The notes under the pieces were generated by a model that saw nothing but the letters and a program-made list of their open reading frames with translations, was not told where the DNA came from and did no database searches. Positions 24,618 to 33,976 of a stretch of 64,000 nucleotides of DNA are shown here, in pieces. The DNA comes from Erythrobacter colymbi (lineage in GTDB: Bacteria > Pseudomonadota > Alphaproteobacteria > Sphingomonadales > Sphingomonadaceae), in assembly GCF_002155685.1 (NCBI RefSeq), contig NZ_MUYK01000002.1, forward strand, positions 62,001 to 126,000, in the 5' to 3' direction. A program made the translations under genes and the position numbers. Numbering within the stretch: position 1 is the first letter of the stretch; each line of letters starts with the position of its first letter.

Positions 24618-26903
24618 ATGCGTTCGGTTCTTGCTGCGGTTGCCCTTTCCCTTTCCACCTGCCTGTCTGCACCCGTTCTGGCGGAGGCGCCCAAAATGGC
24701 TGAAGCCGCACCCCCCACGCTGACCTTCGAGCGCGTCTTCGCGTCCCCCGGCCTCGATGGCCCCGCACCGCGGCAGGTGAAGCTCTCGCCCGACGGCCGC
24801 TATCTCACCCTGCTGCGCAACCGCGCCGATGACCGCGACCGCTATGACCTGTGGGGCTACGACATCGAGACCCGCGAATGGCGGATGCTGGTGGATTCGG
24901 AGAAGCTCGGCTCGGGCCGCGAACTATCCGAAGACGAGAAGATGCAGCGCGAGCGCGCGCGGGTCGGCAGCCTCAAGGGGATCATCAGCTACCAGTGGGC
25001 GAGCGACGGTTCGGGCGTGCTGGTGCCCTTGGATGGCGACCTGTTCCTCGCGAAGCTCGATGGCACCGTTACCCGCCTGACCGATACCGAGGGCACCGAA
25101 CTCAACCCCAAGCTGTCGAGCAAGGGCGGCTTCGTGAGCTTTGTGCGCGACCGGCGGCTGTGGGTCGGGCCGGTGGGGGCTGAGGCGCAACCCGTCACCC
25201 CCGCAGGCGAGGCCGAGACGATCCGCTGGGGCGAGGCGGAATTCGTCGCGCAGGAGGAAATGGCGCGGCTGCAAGGCTATTGGTGGAGCCCGGACGACAC
25301 CCGCATCGTCGTCCAGCGGACCGACGAGGCCTCCGTCGGCGTCGTCACCCGCGCGGCGATTGGGGCGAAAGGCACCAAGGTGTTCGACCAGCGCTACCCA
25401 GCGGCGGGCACGGACAACGCGGTGGTCGAGCTCTACGTGATGAACCCCGATGGCTCGGGCAGCGTCAAGGTCGACCTTGGCGCCAACCTCGACATCTATG
25501 TCGCCCGCGTCGATTGGGCGCCGGATGGCAGCGCGATCTACGTCCAGCGGCAGGACCGCGCGCAGACGAAGATCGACATGCTGAAGGTCGATCCGGCGAC
25601 CGGCGCTTCGCAGATCTTCTTCACCGAAAAGGCGGCGCGGCCCGATTACTGGATCAATCTCAGCGACGATTACCGCTTCCTCAAGGACGGTAGCCTGCTG
25701 TGGTGGTCGGAGCGCGACGGTTACGGGCAGTTCTATCGGGGTGCCTACAAACCGCTCGAGACCCATCACGGCCCGGCCCCCGTCAGCGGGTGGCAGTGGC
25801 AGCAGCTCACCCGTGGCACCTCCCCGGCGACTTCGCTGGTCGGCGTCGACGAGGCGGCGGGCACCTTCACCTATCAGGCGGTCACTGGCGTGCTGACCCA
25901 GCAGGTCTACCGCGCGCGGCTTGACGGCACCGGCGAGCCCGAGCTGCTCACCGATCCCGCCTTCACCAACGGGGCGAGCATGGATGGGGCGGGCAAGCTG
26001 CTCTACGTCGCGCGTTCCTCGCCGAGCCAGCCTTCGCAGTCCTACCTCGCCACGCCCGATGGCGCGCGCGTGGCGTGGATCGAGGAGAACCGCGTCGAGG
26101 GCGATCACCCCTATGCCCCATTCCTCGCCGGCCACACCGCGCCCGAATACGGCACCATCGCCGCCGAGGACGGCACGCCGCTCCACTGGATGATGATCAA
26201 GCCGAAGATGGAGAAGGGCAAGCGCTACCCCGTGTTCTTCAGCCACTATGGCGGGCCTTCCTCGCAGCAGGTGACCAAGGGCTGGGGCGGCACGCTGGCG
26301 CAGGCGATCGTCGACAAGGGCTATATCTACTTCGTGCTCGACAACCGCGGCTCGCCGAACCGCGGCGTCGATTTCGAGCAGCCGATCTACCGCGCGATGG
26401 GCACGGTCGAGGTGGCCGACCAGAAGGCGGGCGCGCTGTTTTTGAAGAGCCTCGACTTCGTCGACCCCGCCAAGATCGCGACCTATGGCTGGTCCTACGG
26501 CGGCTACATGACGCTGAAGATGCTCGAGGCCGATCCGGGGCTCTATGCCGCGGGCATCTCGGGCGCGCCGGTAACGCGGTGGGAGCTCTACGACACCCAC
26601 TACACCGAACGCTACATGGGCGACCCGCGCGAAGTGCCGGAAGCCTATGCGAAGTCCAGCGCCATTCCCGATGCGACCAAGATCGCCGATCCGCTGCTGC
26701 TGATCCACGGCATGGCCGACGACAACGTGATCTTCGAGAACTCCTCGGAGTTCATCAGCGTCATGCAGGAGAGCAACACGCCCTTCGAGATGATGCTCTA
26801 CCCCGGCTACACCCACCGCGTCTCGGGCCCCAATATCGGCCCGCACGTGTGGAACAGCATCTTCCGCTTTCTCGAAGCGCACGGGGTGACGCCGCCGAAG
26901 TAA
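24618..26903 (+). CDS. Secreted S9 family prolyl peptidase (dipeptidyl peptidase IV-like)
   Basis: This is an exported serine peptidase of 761 residues. The signal peptide is at residues 1-22. A DPP IV-type beta-propeller follows (about 60-500). The C-terminal alpha/beta hydrolase domain carries Ser626 in GWSYGGYM, Asp701 or Asp702 in ADDNVIFEN and His733 in GYTHRVSG. The propeller contains an EEMARLQGYWW segment like the double-Glu motif that binds the substrate N-terminus in DPP IV enzymes. It probably releases X-Pro or X-Ala dipeptides in the periplasm or outside. It stands alone between two repeats. Confidence 0.9.
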   Translation: MRSVLAAVALSLSTCLSAPVLAEAPKMAEAAPPTLTFERVFASPGLDGPAPRQVKLSPDGRYLTLLRNRADDRDRYDLWGYDIETREWRMLVDSEKLGSGRELSEDEKMQRERARVGSLKGIISYQWASDGSGVLVPLDGDLFLAKLDGTVTRLTDTEGTELNPKLSSKGGFVSFVRDRRLWVGPVGAEAQPVTPAGEAETIRWGEAEFVAQEEMARLQGYWWSPDDTRIVVQRTDEASVGVVTRAAIGAKGTKVFDQRYPAAGTDNAVVELYVMNPDGSGSVKVDLGANLDIYVARVDWAPDGSAIYVQRQDRAQTKIDMLKVDPATGASQIFFTEKAARPDYWINLSDDYRFLKDGSLLWWSERDGYGQFYRGAYKPLETHHGPAPVSGWQWQQLTRGTSPATSLVGVDEAAGTFTYQAVTGVLTQQVYRARLDGTGEPELLTDPAFTNGASMDGAGKLLYVARSSPSQPSQSYLATPDGARVAWIEENRVEGDHPYAPFLAGHTAPEYGTIAAEDGTPLHWMMIKPKMEKGKRYPVFFSHYGGPSSQQVTKGWGGTLAQAIVDKGYIYFVLDNRGSPNRGVDFEQPIYRAMGTVEVADQKAGALFLKSLDFVDPAKIATYGWSYGGYMTLKMLEADPGLYAAGISGAPVTRWELYDTHYTERYMGDPREVPEAYAKSSAIPDATKIADPLLLIHGMADDNVIFENSSEFISVMQESNTPFEMMLYPGYTHRVSGPNIGPHVWNSIFRFLEAHGVTPPK

Positions 26904-26928
26904 TTTTCTTCTCTCGACATAGCTATTC

Positions 26929-27018
26929 GTCATGCTGAACTTGTTTCAGCATCCATCTCGCACCATAGAGCGGCGGCGCGGGCGGCAGGATGGACCCTGA
27001 AACAAGTTCAGGGTGACG
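26929..27018. repeat. Double-hairpin (REPIN-like) repeat with covarying arms
   Basis: The left arm contains TGCTGAACTTGTTTCAGCA. The right arm read on the opposite strand contains CCCTGAACTTGTTTCAGGG. Each arm is itself a hairpin. Where they differ, both sides of the small stem have changed together, so pairing is kept. It lies between the S9 peptidase gene and asd. Confidence 0.7.
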
Positions 27019-27047
27019 GCTTGTCCGCTGGATTGCAGGAGTTCGGA

Positions 27048-28073
27048 ATGGGTTACCGGGTGGCAGTGGTCGGCGCGACCGGCAATGTCGGGCGCGAGAT
27101 GATGCAGGTCCTCGCCGAGCGCGAGTTTCCGTGCGACGAAGTCGTCGCGGTCGCCTCGCCGCGTTCGACTGGCTCCGAAGTGGAGTTCGGCGACACCGGC
27201 AAGATGCTCAAGTGCAAGAACATCGAGCATTTCGATTTCGCCGGATGGGACATCGCGCTGTTCGCCGCAGGCTCGGGCCCGGCCAAGGAATATGCCCCCA
27301 AGGCGGCGGCGGCCGGCTGCATCGTGATCGACAATTCGTCGCTCTACCGCATGGATCCGGACGTGCCGCTGGTCGTGCCCGAGGTGAACCCCGACGCGAT
27401 CGACGGCTACACCGCCCGCAACATCATCGCCAATCCCAACTGCTCAACCGCGCAGCTGGTGGTGGCGCTGAAGCCGCTGCACGATGCCGCGACGATCAAG
27501 CGCGTGGTGGTCTCGACCTACCAGTCGACCTCGGGCGCGGGCAAGGCGGGCATGGACGAGCTCTTCGCCCAGAGCCGCGCGATCTTCGTTGGCGATCCGG
27601 TCGAGAACCACAAGTTCACCAAGCAGATCGCCTTCAACGTGATCCCGCATATCGACGTCTTCCTCGACGATGGTTCGACCAAGGAAGAGTGGAAGATGGT
27701 GGTCGAGACCAAGAAGATCCTCGACCCCAAGATCAAGCTGACCGCGACCTGCGTGCGCGTGCCGGTGTTCGTCGGCCACTCGGAAGCGGTGAACATCGAG
27801 TTCGAGAACGAGATCTCGGCCCAGCAGGCCATGGACATCCTGCGCGAGGCGCCGGGCGTCATGCTGATCGATAAGCGCGAGGATGGCGGCTACATCACCC
27901 CGATCGAATGCGTCGGCGATGCCGCGACCTTCGTCAGCCGCGTGCGCGAGGACCCGACGGTCGAGAATGGCCTCACCATCTGGGTCGTCTCGGACAACCT
28001 GCGCAAGGGCGCTGCGCTCAACGCGGTGCAGATCGCCGAGCTGCTCGGCCGCCGCCACCTCAAGAAGGGCTAA
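27048..28073 (+). CDS. asd: Aspartate-semialdehyde dehydrogenase
   Basis: This enzyme reduces aspartyl phosphate to aspartate semialdehyde for lysine, threonine, methionine and diaminopimelate. At 341 residues it has normal length. The NADP motif GATGNVGREMM is at residue 10. The active-site cysteine lies in ANPNCSTAQLVVALKPL, and the substrate-binding His is in RVPVFVGHSEAVNIE. The ATG at 27048 follows AGGAG with six-base spacing; the longer frame adds only repeat-derived residues. Confidence 0.96.
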   Translation: MGYRVAVVGATGNVGREMMQVLAEREFPCDEVVAVASPRSTGSEVEFGDTGKMLKCKNIEHFDFAGWDIALFAAGSGPAKEYAPKAAAAGCIVIDNSSLYRMDPDVPLVVPEVNPDAIDGYTARNIIANPNCSTAQLVVALKPLHDAATIKRVVVSTYQSTSGAGKAGMDELFAQSRAIFVGDPVENHKFTKQIAFNVIPHIDVFLDDGSTKEEWKMVVETKKILDPKIKLTATCVRVPVFVGHSEAVNIEFENEISAQQAMDILREAPGVMLIDKREDGGYITPIECVGDAATFVSRVREDPTVENGLTIWVVSDNLRKGAALNAVQIAELLGRRHLKKG

Positions 28074-28082
28074 GCGGCGGGC

Positions 28083-28688
28083 ATGACGCCGCTGCCGAGG
28101 GCGCAAGGCTGGATGCTGGCGGCAGTGACGCTCGGCATCCCGCTGAGTGCCTGGGGCGCGCTTTATCCGTCGAACACCTGGCTTCAGGTCGGGCCGGTGG
28201 CGATTGCGCTGCCCTTTGCGTGGCGCACGCTGGCCCGCGCGCCCTTGAGCACCGCCTCTGCCGCCTGCATTACCGCCTTCGTGCTGCTGCACCTATTTGC
28301 CGCGCGCTGGTCCTACAGCTTCGTGCCCTACGACACGTGGCTCCCCGCGCTGGCGAGCGAGCGCAACCATTTCGACCGCCTCGTCCACTTCGCCTTCGGC
28401 GCGCTGGCGATGGTGCCGGTGGTCGAGGCGGGGGTGCGCTATTGGGGCCTCTCGCCGCGCATGGCGCTGGTCTTCGCGGTTCTGTTCGTTCTGGCGGTGG
28501 GCGGGTTTTACGAGATCTTCGAGTGGAGCCTCACGCTAGCGCTCGCGCCCGAGGCGGCCGGTGCTTACAATGGCGAACAGGGCGATATGTTTGACGCACA
28601 GAAGGATATGGCGCTAGCCGGATTGGGCGCTGTGCTGGTCGCGCCTTGGGTAGCGGGTGCGCGCTGGTGGGAAGGGAGAGGGCAATGA
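28083..28688 (+). CDS. DUF2238 family membrane protein (YjdF-like)
   Basis: This is a 201-residue membrane protein with about six helices. The conserved polar features of the DUF2238/YjdF family are seen: SYSFVPYDTW, RNHFDRLVHFAFGAL, GGFYEIFEW and GEQGDMFDAQKDM. Function unknown; the acidic and histidine residues within helices suggest an enzyme or metal site. It lies nine bases after asd and overlaps the next gene by four. Confidence 0.85.
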   Translation: MTPLPRAQGWMLAAVTLGIPLSAWGALYPSNTWLQVGPVAIALPFAWRTLARAPLSTASAACITAFVLLHLFAARWSYSFVPYDTWLPALASERNHFDRLVHFAFGALAMVPVVEAGVRYWGLSPRMALVFAVLFVLAVGGFYEIFEWSLTLALAPEAAGAYNGEQGDMFDAQKDMALAGLGAVLVAPWVAGARWWEGRGQ

Positions 28689-29266
28689 GAAACGGATGGG
28701 CTGTGGCCGCGCTGGCAGGCGCACTGGCTCTGGCAGGCTGCGACAGCGGCACCGCGCCGGAGGCCGCCGCAACCGGAACCGCGAGCGCCGAGGCTCCTGC
28801 CGAAGCGCCGCTTGCCGCCAATGCGGTCGAACTGCGCGGCGACGGGTTGGCAGCGGGGGCGGAAAGCTTCTTCTTCGCCGCCGGGCAGGCCGAGGTCGAG
28901 GCCGCGCTCGCCAAGGCACTGGGGCCGAAACTGCGCAGCGGCGAGAACCCCGAATGCGGCGCGGGGCCGGTGACTTTCTCCGATTACGCTGGCGGGCTCA
29001 CCGCGCATTTCCAGCAGGGCCAGCTGGTCGGATGGAACTGGCACGCGATGCAGGACGGCGACACGGCTGCCAAGGGCACCATCAAGCTCGCAGGCACGGT
29101 GCAGCTCGGTTCGGCGCGCAGTGTGGTCGAGGCAGCCCCGGGTTTCGCCAAAGTCGATGGCAGCACCTTGGGCGAGGAATTCACGCTCCGCGAGAACCGC
29201 GGCGGATTTATCGCGGGCGACAAGGTCGAGATGCTCTACGCCGGCACCCAGTGCTTCTTCCGCTGA
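28685..29266 (+). CDS. Lipoprotein, unknown function
   Basis: This is a 193-residue predicted lipoprotein. The signal ends in the lipobox LALAGC, followed by an Ala/Pro/Thr-rich linker to about residue 45. The folded part contains AGGLTAHFQQGQLVGWNWH and two cysteines that could form a disulfide (NPECG and GTQCFFR). I do not recognise a family. The ATGA overlap with the DUF2238 gene indicates one transcript. Confidence 0.75.
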   Translation: MRNGWAVAALAGALALAGCDSGTAPEAAATGTASAEAPAEAPLAANAVELRGDGLAAGAESFFFAAGQAEVEAALAKALGPKLRSGENPECGAGPVTFSDYAGGLTAHFQQGQLVGWNWHAMQDGDTAAKGTIKLAGTVQLGSARSVVEAAPGFAKVDGSTLGEEFTLRENRGGFIAGDKVEMLYAGTQCFFR

Positions 29267-29276
29267 GGAGTTGGCG

Positions 29277-29927
29277 ATGACGCTCCAGGCCGATCTGTTC
29301 TTCAGCTTCCGCTCGCCCTATTCCTATCTCGCCGTCGGCCGTTATCGCGCGATGGCGGAGGAATATGACCTTGCGATCGCGCTGCGCACCGTGCTGCCGA
29401 TCGCGATCCGTGATCCTTCGATCCTGTTCACCGGCAGCCCCAATGTCGGGCGCTACATCTTCATCGACGCCGCGCGCTCGGCACAGATGCTCGGCATTCC
29501 CTATCGCTGGCCGCGCCCCGATCCGGTGGTGCAGAACCTGATGACGCGCGAGATCGCGGCGGAGCAGCCCCATATCCACCGCCTGTGCCGGATGGGGCAG
29601 GCGGCGGAGCGGCGCGGGAAAGGCCTCGCCTTTGCCGACGAAGTGTCGCAGGTGATCTGGAGCGGCAGCGTCGACGACTGGCATCTGGGTGACCACATTG
29701 CCGAAGCCTGCGCCCGCGCGGGGCTCGACTTTGCCGAGCTGGAAGCAGAGGCCGCAGCCGATGCCGCCGCGCTCGACGCCGAAATCGCCGCCAACCAGTC
29801 CGCGCTCGAGGCGGCGGGGCATTGGGGCGTGCCGACGCTGGTGTTCAAGGGCGAGCCCTTCTTCGGTCAGGACCGTATCGAGATGGCGCTGTGGCGGATG
29901 GAGCAGCACGGCCTTACGCGGCGCTGA
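29277..29927 (+). CDS. DsbA-family 2-hydroxychromene-2-carboxylate isomerase-like protein
   Basis: This is a 216-residue thioredoxin-fold protein. The start DLFFSFRSPYSYLAV has serine where DsbA has its first Cys, as in kappa-class GST and 2-hydroxychromene-2-carboxylate isomerases. The C-terminal GHWGVPTLVFKGEPFFGQDR is the cis-proline and binding strand of that family. It likely uses glutathione. No aromatic-degradation genes are adjacent, so the natural substrate is open. GAGGAG precedes the ATG. Confidence 0.86.
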   Translation: MTLQADLFFSFRSPYSYLAVGRYRAMAEEYDLAIALRTVLPIAIRDPSILFTGSPNVGRYIFIDAARSAQMLGIPYRWPRPDPVVQNLMTREIAAEQPHIHRLCRMGQAAERRGKGLAFADEVSQVIWSGSVDDWHLGDHIAEACARAGLDFAELEAEAAADAAALDAEIAANQSALEAAGHWGVPTLVFKGEPFFGQDRIEMALWRMEQHGLTRR

Positions 29928-29930
29928 GCA

Positions 29931-31535
29931 TCACTCCGACAGGGCGACCGGCCCGGCTGGCCCCTTGTTCCGGCGCATCAGCAGCGCGAGCGGCGCGGCG
30001 GCCAGCGTGATCCACATCATCAGGTAGAAATCGTCGATATAGGCGATCATCGCCGCTTGCCGGTTCACCTCGGCATCGATGATCGTCATCGCCGTATCCC
30101 CGAGCGCCTGAAAGCGGTCGATGGTCGAGAAATCGACGATGTTGCCGGTCGCCGCGGTGATGTTGCCGCCCAAGTCCTCGTGCGCGGTCTGGATGTTGCG
30201 GGCAAGGAGCACCGTCATCCATGCGATCCCGGCCGATGCGCCCAATGAGCGGAACAGGTTGAGGAGGCTCGACCCGTCGGTGCGCAGCGCAGGGCTGAGG
30301 GTGGCAAAGGCGCTCACCTGCAAGGGGATGAAGACGAGACCCATGCCGAGGCCCTGGAGCAGGCCGCTGACGATCACGTGCATCTCGTCAACGGCGAGCG
30401 ACCAGTGCGCCATCTGCCACAGCGAGAGCGCGCAGATCAGGAAGCCGCTCGCCACCACAGGCCTTGCGTCGACCCCGCGGCGCATCAGCAGTCCCGAAAT
30501 CTGCATCGAGACGAGAATGCCCACCCCGCGCGGCATCAGCACGATGCCGGTGTCGATCACGCCGTAGCCGAACAGATTCTGGAGCATCGGCGGCAGCAGC
30601 GCCATGACCGCGAACATCACGATCCCGATCACGATCATGAAGGCGAGCGCGATGGCGAAAGTGCGGTCGGCGAAAAGCGAGCGCTCGAACATCGGGGCCT
30701 TCGCGGTGGCGAAGTGGACCACCACCATCCATGTCGCTGACAGCATCAGGAAGAGGTAGATCCAGATCTCCGCCGAGGCGAGCCAGTCCTCCTGCTGCCC
30801 GCGGTCGAGCATCAGCTGGAACGAGGCGAGGGCGACGGCGAGCAGCATGAAGCCCGCCAGATCGAAGCGGCGCGGCCGCGTGGGGCGTTTGGGCAGGTAA
30901 GCGACAAGGATCGCGAGCGAGGCAAGGCCGACGGGGAGGTTCACGTAGAACACCCAGCGCCAGTTCGCGGTCTCGGTCAGCCAGCCGCCGAGGATGGGGC
31001 CGAGGATCGGGCCGATCATGATCCCCATGCCCCACACCGCCATGATCTGCGGGTGGCGCGAGGGGCGGGTGGCGTCGAGCATGAAGGACTGGCTGAGCGG
31101 GGCGATGAAGGCCCCCGCCACGCCCTGAAGCGCGCGGAAGATCACCATCTCCTCGAGGTTCTGCGCGATCCCGCACAGCATCGAGGCGGTGATGAACCCC
31201 GCGACCGAACCGATGAACAGGGTGCGCGCCCCGATCCGGTCGGCGAGCCAACCGGTGAGGGGCAGGGCGACCGCCGAGGCGATGATGTAGCTCGTCAGGA
31301 CCCAGGTGATCGTGTCGACCGTCGCCCCCAGCGAGGATTGCATGTGGGGCAGGGCGACATTGGCGATGGTGGTGTCGAGGATCTGGAGCAGCGATGCCGC
31401 CATCACCCCGACGATCATCAGCGGGTAGTTCGCGCTCTCCAGTTCGGGCACGTCCAGCCGCCCGCCATTGGCGGTTTGCGGGGGTCTCGCCCCGCTCTGA
31501 CCCGCCTCAGGGGAGGCTTGAGCCCCGCTTGCCAC
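29931..31535 (-). CDS. emrB: DHA2 family MFS multidrug exporter (EmrB-like)
   Basis: This is a 534-residue, 14-helix major-facilitator drug:H+ antiporter. Motif A (GWLADRIGARTLFIG), motif C-like (GPILGPILGGWLTE) and the DHA2 start (ILDTTIANVALPHMQSSLGA) are present. It works with the upstream membrane-fusion protein gene to push hydrophobic compounds across both membranes, through an outer-membrane channel not seen here. It is the last gene of a marR-emrA-emrB operon and ends four bases from the convergent isomerase gene. Confidence 0.92.
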   Translation of the reverse strand: MASGAQASPEAGQSGARPPQTANGGRLDVPELESANYPLMIVGVMAASLLQILDTTIANVALPHMQSSLGATVDTITWVLTSYIIASAVALPLTGWLADRIGARTLFIGSVAGFITASMLCGIAQNLEEMVIFRALQGVAGAFIAPLSQSFMLDATRPSRHPQIMAVWGMGIMIGPILGPILGGWLTETANWRWVFYVNLPVGLASLAILVAYLPKRPTRPRRFDLAGFMLLAVALASFQLMLDRGQQEDWLASAEIWIYLFLMLSATWMVVVHFATAKAPMFERSLFADRTFAIALAFMIVIGIVMFAVMALLPPMLQNLFGYGVIDTGIVLMPRGVGILVSMQISGLLMRRGVDARPVVASGFLICALSLWQMAHWSLAVDEMHVIVSGLLQGLGMGLVFIPLQVSAFATLSPALRTDGSSLLNLFRSLGASAGIAWMTVLLARNIQTAHEDLGGNITAATGNIVDFSTIDRFQALGDTAMTIIDAEVNRQAAMIAYIDDFYLMMWITLAAAPLALLMRRNKGPAGPVALSE

Positions 31536-31542
31536 GGCGATT

Positions 31543-32622
31543 TTACTGCTTTTCGCCGGTGAAGACGGTGACCTCGGTCGAAAGCCCGGCGATCAGGCGG
31601 CGCGGGCTCTTGCCCTCGATCGCGATGCGCACGGGCACGCGCTGGGTCACCTTGACCCAGTTGCCGGTCGCGTTCTGTGCCGGAAGCACCGAGAATTCCG
31701 CCCCCGTCCCCGCACCGATGCTGGCGACGCGGCCCTTGAGGACGAGGTCGGGATAGGCATCGAAGCGGATCTCGGCCCGCTGGCCCACTGCCATTGCGTC
31801 GAGATCGGTCTCCTTGAAATTGGCTTCCACGTAGGTCGATCCGTCACGCACCAGCGTCAGCACCGGCAGGTTGGGGACGACCTGCTGGCCGAGCTGCAGG
31901 CGGTCGGCCTGCGCGATCCGGCCGGCCGAGGGCGCGCGCACTTCGGTGCGGCGGAGCGAGAGCTGGGCATTGGCGCGCTGGGCTTCGGCAGCGGCGACCT
32001 GCGGGTTGACGCCGGGCACCGCGGGGCCGCTGGCGAGCCGCGCCTTGGCCTCGCGCTGGCGATCCTCGGCCTGGCGAACCCGCTCGCGCGCCTGGATCAC
32101 CGCCTGCTCGGCAGCCTCGTAGTCGGCCTTGGTCGAGAAGCCCTTGTCGCGCAGCGCCTTGACCCGCTCGAAGCGCGCCTGCGCAAAGCCCACGTCGCTG
32201 CGCGCGGCGGCGATGTCGGTGCCGGTGAGGTCGGCATCGTTGCGCAGTGCGATGACATTGACCTGCGCGCCGGCGATGGCGGCATTGGCCTCGGCGATCT
32301 GCAAGCGGAAGGGTTCGGGATCGATGCGGAACAGGAGGTCGCCCGCCTGTACCTCGTCGCCGTCCTTCACCAGCACCTCGGTGATCGGCCCGCCGACCTC
32401 GGCGCTGACCGAGACCATGTCCTGCTTGATATAGGCGTTGTCGGTCGAAACCTTGCCCGCAAGGCTCTGCCAGTAGAGCCAGCCGCCCAGCGCGAGCGCC
32501 AGCGGGACGATCAGCATGATGCTCCAGCGCAGCCACGGGCGGCGCGCCTTCGCCTCTTCGGGCGAGGGCAGGGGCGTTGCGGTCGCGGCTTCCGGCGCGC
32601 GGGCGGGATCGGCTTCAGCCAT
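31543..32622 (-). CDS. emrA: HlyD/EmrA family efflux periplasmic adaptor
   Basis: This is a 359-residue membrane-fusion protein. A cytoplasmic Pro/Ala-rich N-terminus leads to one helix (WSIMLIVPLALALGGWLYW). Then come the lipoyl half-motif (STDNAYIKQDMVSVSAEVGG), a long coiled coil (about 110-210) and the second lipoyl/beta-barrel part (RAPSAGRIAQ and VEANFKETDL). EmrA-type. The ATG at 32622 overlaps the marR stop by eight bases, and emrB follows after seven bases. Confidence 0.92.
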   Translation of the reverse strand: MAEADPARAPEAATATPLPSPEEAKARRPWLRWSIMLIVPLALALGGWLYWQSLAGKVSTDNAYIKQDMVSVSAEVGGPITEVLVKDGDEVQAGDLLFRIDPEPFRLQIAEANAAIAGAQVNVIALRNDADLTGTDIAAARSDVGFAQARFERVKALRDKGFSTKADYEAAEQAVIQARERVRQAEDRQREAKARLASGPAVPGVNPQVAAAEAQRANAQLSLRRTEVRAPSAGRIAQADRLQLGQQVVPNLPVLTLVRDGSTYVEANFKETDLDAMAVGQRAEIRFDAYPDLVLKGRVASIGAGTGAEFSVLPAQNATGNWVKVTQRVPVRIAIEGKSPRRLIAGLSTEVTVFTGEKQ

Positions 32623-33064
32623 GGAGGGCCTCGGGTTGGGGTTGGCGGGCAGCGACGAGATTGGCGGCAATGCGTTCGAGCATCGCGGCAAAGGCCGCGC
32701 GTTCGGCGGGGTCGAAGCCTTCGAGCATTTCCTCGGTCAGGCCTTCGACACCGTCGCGCACGCGGGCAACGATGCCGCGGCTCTTGTCGGTCAGGTGCAG
32801 GATGCGCGCGCGGCGATCGGCGGGATCGGCCTGCCGCTCGACCCAGCCGGCATCCTCCAGCCGGTCGACGATGCGGGTGAGGGTGATCGGCTCGATCTCG
32901 AGCCGTTCGGCATAGAAGGCCTGGTTCTCGGAAGGGTAGCGCTCGAGCGAGAGCAGAAGCCGCGCCTGCGGGCCGGTGAGCCCGAGCCCGCGCACCCGCT
33001 CGTCGAACAGACGGCGCAGCTGGCGCGAATTGTCGGCGAGTCGGTATCCGGTCTCGATTGTCAT
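32615..33064 (-). CDS. MarR family transcriptional regulator
   Basis: This is a 149-residue winged-helix regulator. The recognition helix region is RLEIEPITLTRIVDRLEDAGWVER and the wing is DPADRRARILHLT, both typical of MarR/SlyA/EmrR. It heads the efflux operon. A perfect 22-bp palindrome lies ten bases upstream of its ATG, so self-repression relieved by a drug-like ligand is likely. The ATG at 33064 is taken because the longer frame runs through the operator into the divergent gene. Confidence 0.9.
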   Translation of the reverse strand: MTIETGYRLADNSRQLRRLFDERVRGLGLTGPQARLLLSLERYPSENQAFYAERLEIEPITLTRIVDRLEDAGWVERQADPADRRARILHLTDKSRGIVARVRDGVEGLTEEMLEGFDPAERAAFAAMLERIAANLVAARQPQPEALHG

Positions 33065-33073
33065 GCGCGCACT

Positions 33074-33095
33074 TATAATAAGCGTGCTTATTATA
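33074..33095. promoter_or_regulatory. MarR-type operator palindrome
   Basis: Perfect inverted arms TATAATAAGC and GCTTATTATA are separated by GT. The arms are strikingly A/T-rich for this genome and contain TATAAT on each strand, so a bound dimer would cover -10 elements of both the marR-emrAB operon and the divergent hydrolase gene at 33143. Confidence 0.85.
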
Positions 33096-33142
33096 TTCAA
33101 GGGTGCTGGCCCCTCCGCGGGAACCGCGCTAGCAGGCGTGCC

Positions 33143-33904
33143 ATGACCGATACGACCGAACATTTCGCCAGCTTCGACGGCACCCGCCTTGCCGTCCATA
33201 TCGTGGGTGAGGGGCCGCCGGTGGTGCTGCTCCACGGGCTGTTCTCCTCGGCGCAGATGAACTGGCTGAAGTGGGGCCACGGCGACCGGCTCGCAGCCAG
33301 CGGCTTCCGGTCGATCATGCTCGACTTCCGCGTCCACGGTGAGAGCGAGGCCCCGCGTGACCCGCAAGCCTATCCCCCCGGCGTGCTGGTGCGCGATGTC
33401 GCGGCGCTGGCGGAGCATTACGGCCTCGAGGCGGGGGGCTTCGACCTCGTCGGCTTCTCGCTCGGCGCGCGCACCGCGATCCACACGGTCGCCCACGGCA
33501 TCCTCGAACCCCGCCGGCTCGCGATCTGCGGCATGGGCGTGGCGGGGCTCGCCGGGTGGGAGCGCCGCGCGAACCACTTCAAGCGGGTGATCGACGAATT
33601 CGACACGATCAAGCCGGGCGATCCGGCCTATACCGCGCGCACCTTCCTCAAGTCGCAGGGGGTCGACCGGGTCGCGGCGCGGCTGCTGCTCGATGCGATG
33701 GACGATTTCGACCTCGCGATGCTGGCCAACATCACCATGCCCACCGCCGTCATCTGCGGCGACGAGGACCGCGACAACGGCTCCGCGCCCGAACTTGCCG
33801 CACTTCTCCCCGATGCGCGCTACATCGAGGTGCCCGGCACGCACCTCAACAGCGTGACCAAGCCCGAACTCGGCGCGGCGATTGCTGCCTTCCTCGCGGC
33901 TTGA
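33143..33904 (+). CDS. Alpha/beta hydrolase
   Basis: This is a 253-residue hydrolase with HGLFSSAQMNW (oxyanion loop), the nucleophile elbow GFSLGARTA, the acid candidate in CGDEDRDNGS and His in GTHLNSV. Substrate unknown. The ATG at 33143 is preferred over the longer frame that reads back through the operator and antisense of marR. It is divergent from marR, sharing the operator region, so it may respond to the same signal. Confidence 0.85.
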   Translation: MTDTTEHFASFDGTRLAVHIVGEGPPVVLLHGLFSSAQMNWLKWGHGDRLAASGFRSIMLDFRVHGESEAPRDPQAYPPGVLVRDVAALAEHYGLEAGGFDLVGFSLGARTAIHTVAHGILEPRRLAICGMGVAGLAGWERRANHFKRVIDEFDTIKPGDPAYTARTFLKSQGVDRVAARLLLDAMDDFDLAMLANITMPTAVICGDEDRDNGSAPELAALLPDARYIEVPGTHLNSVTKPELGAAIAAFLAA

Positions 33905-33976
33905 TTCAGGCGAGGCACAGGTTCAAACGCTACGCCATGTCACGTGACAGACAGACCGACTGACAGGACCTTCCCC

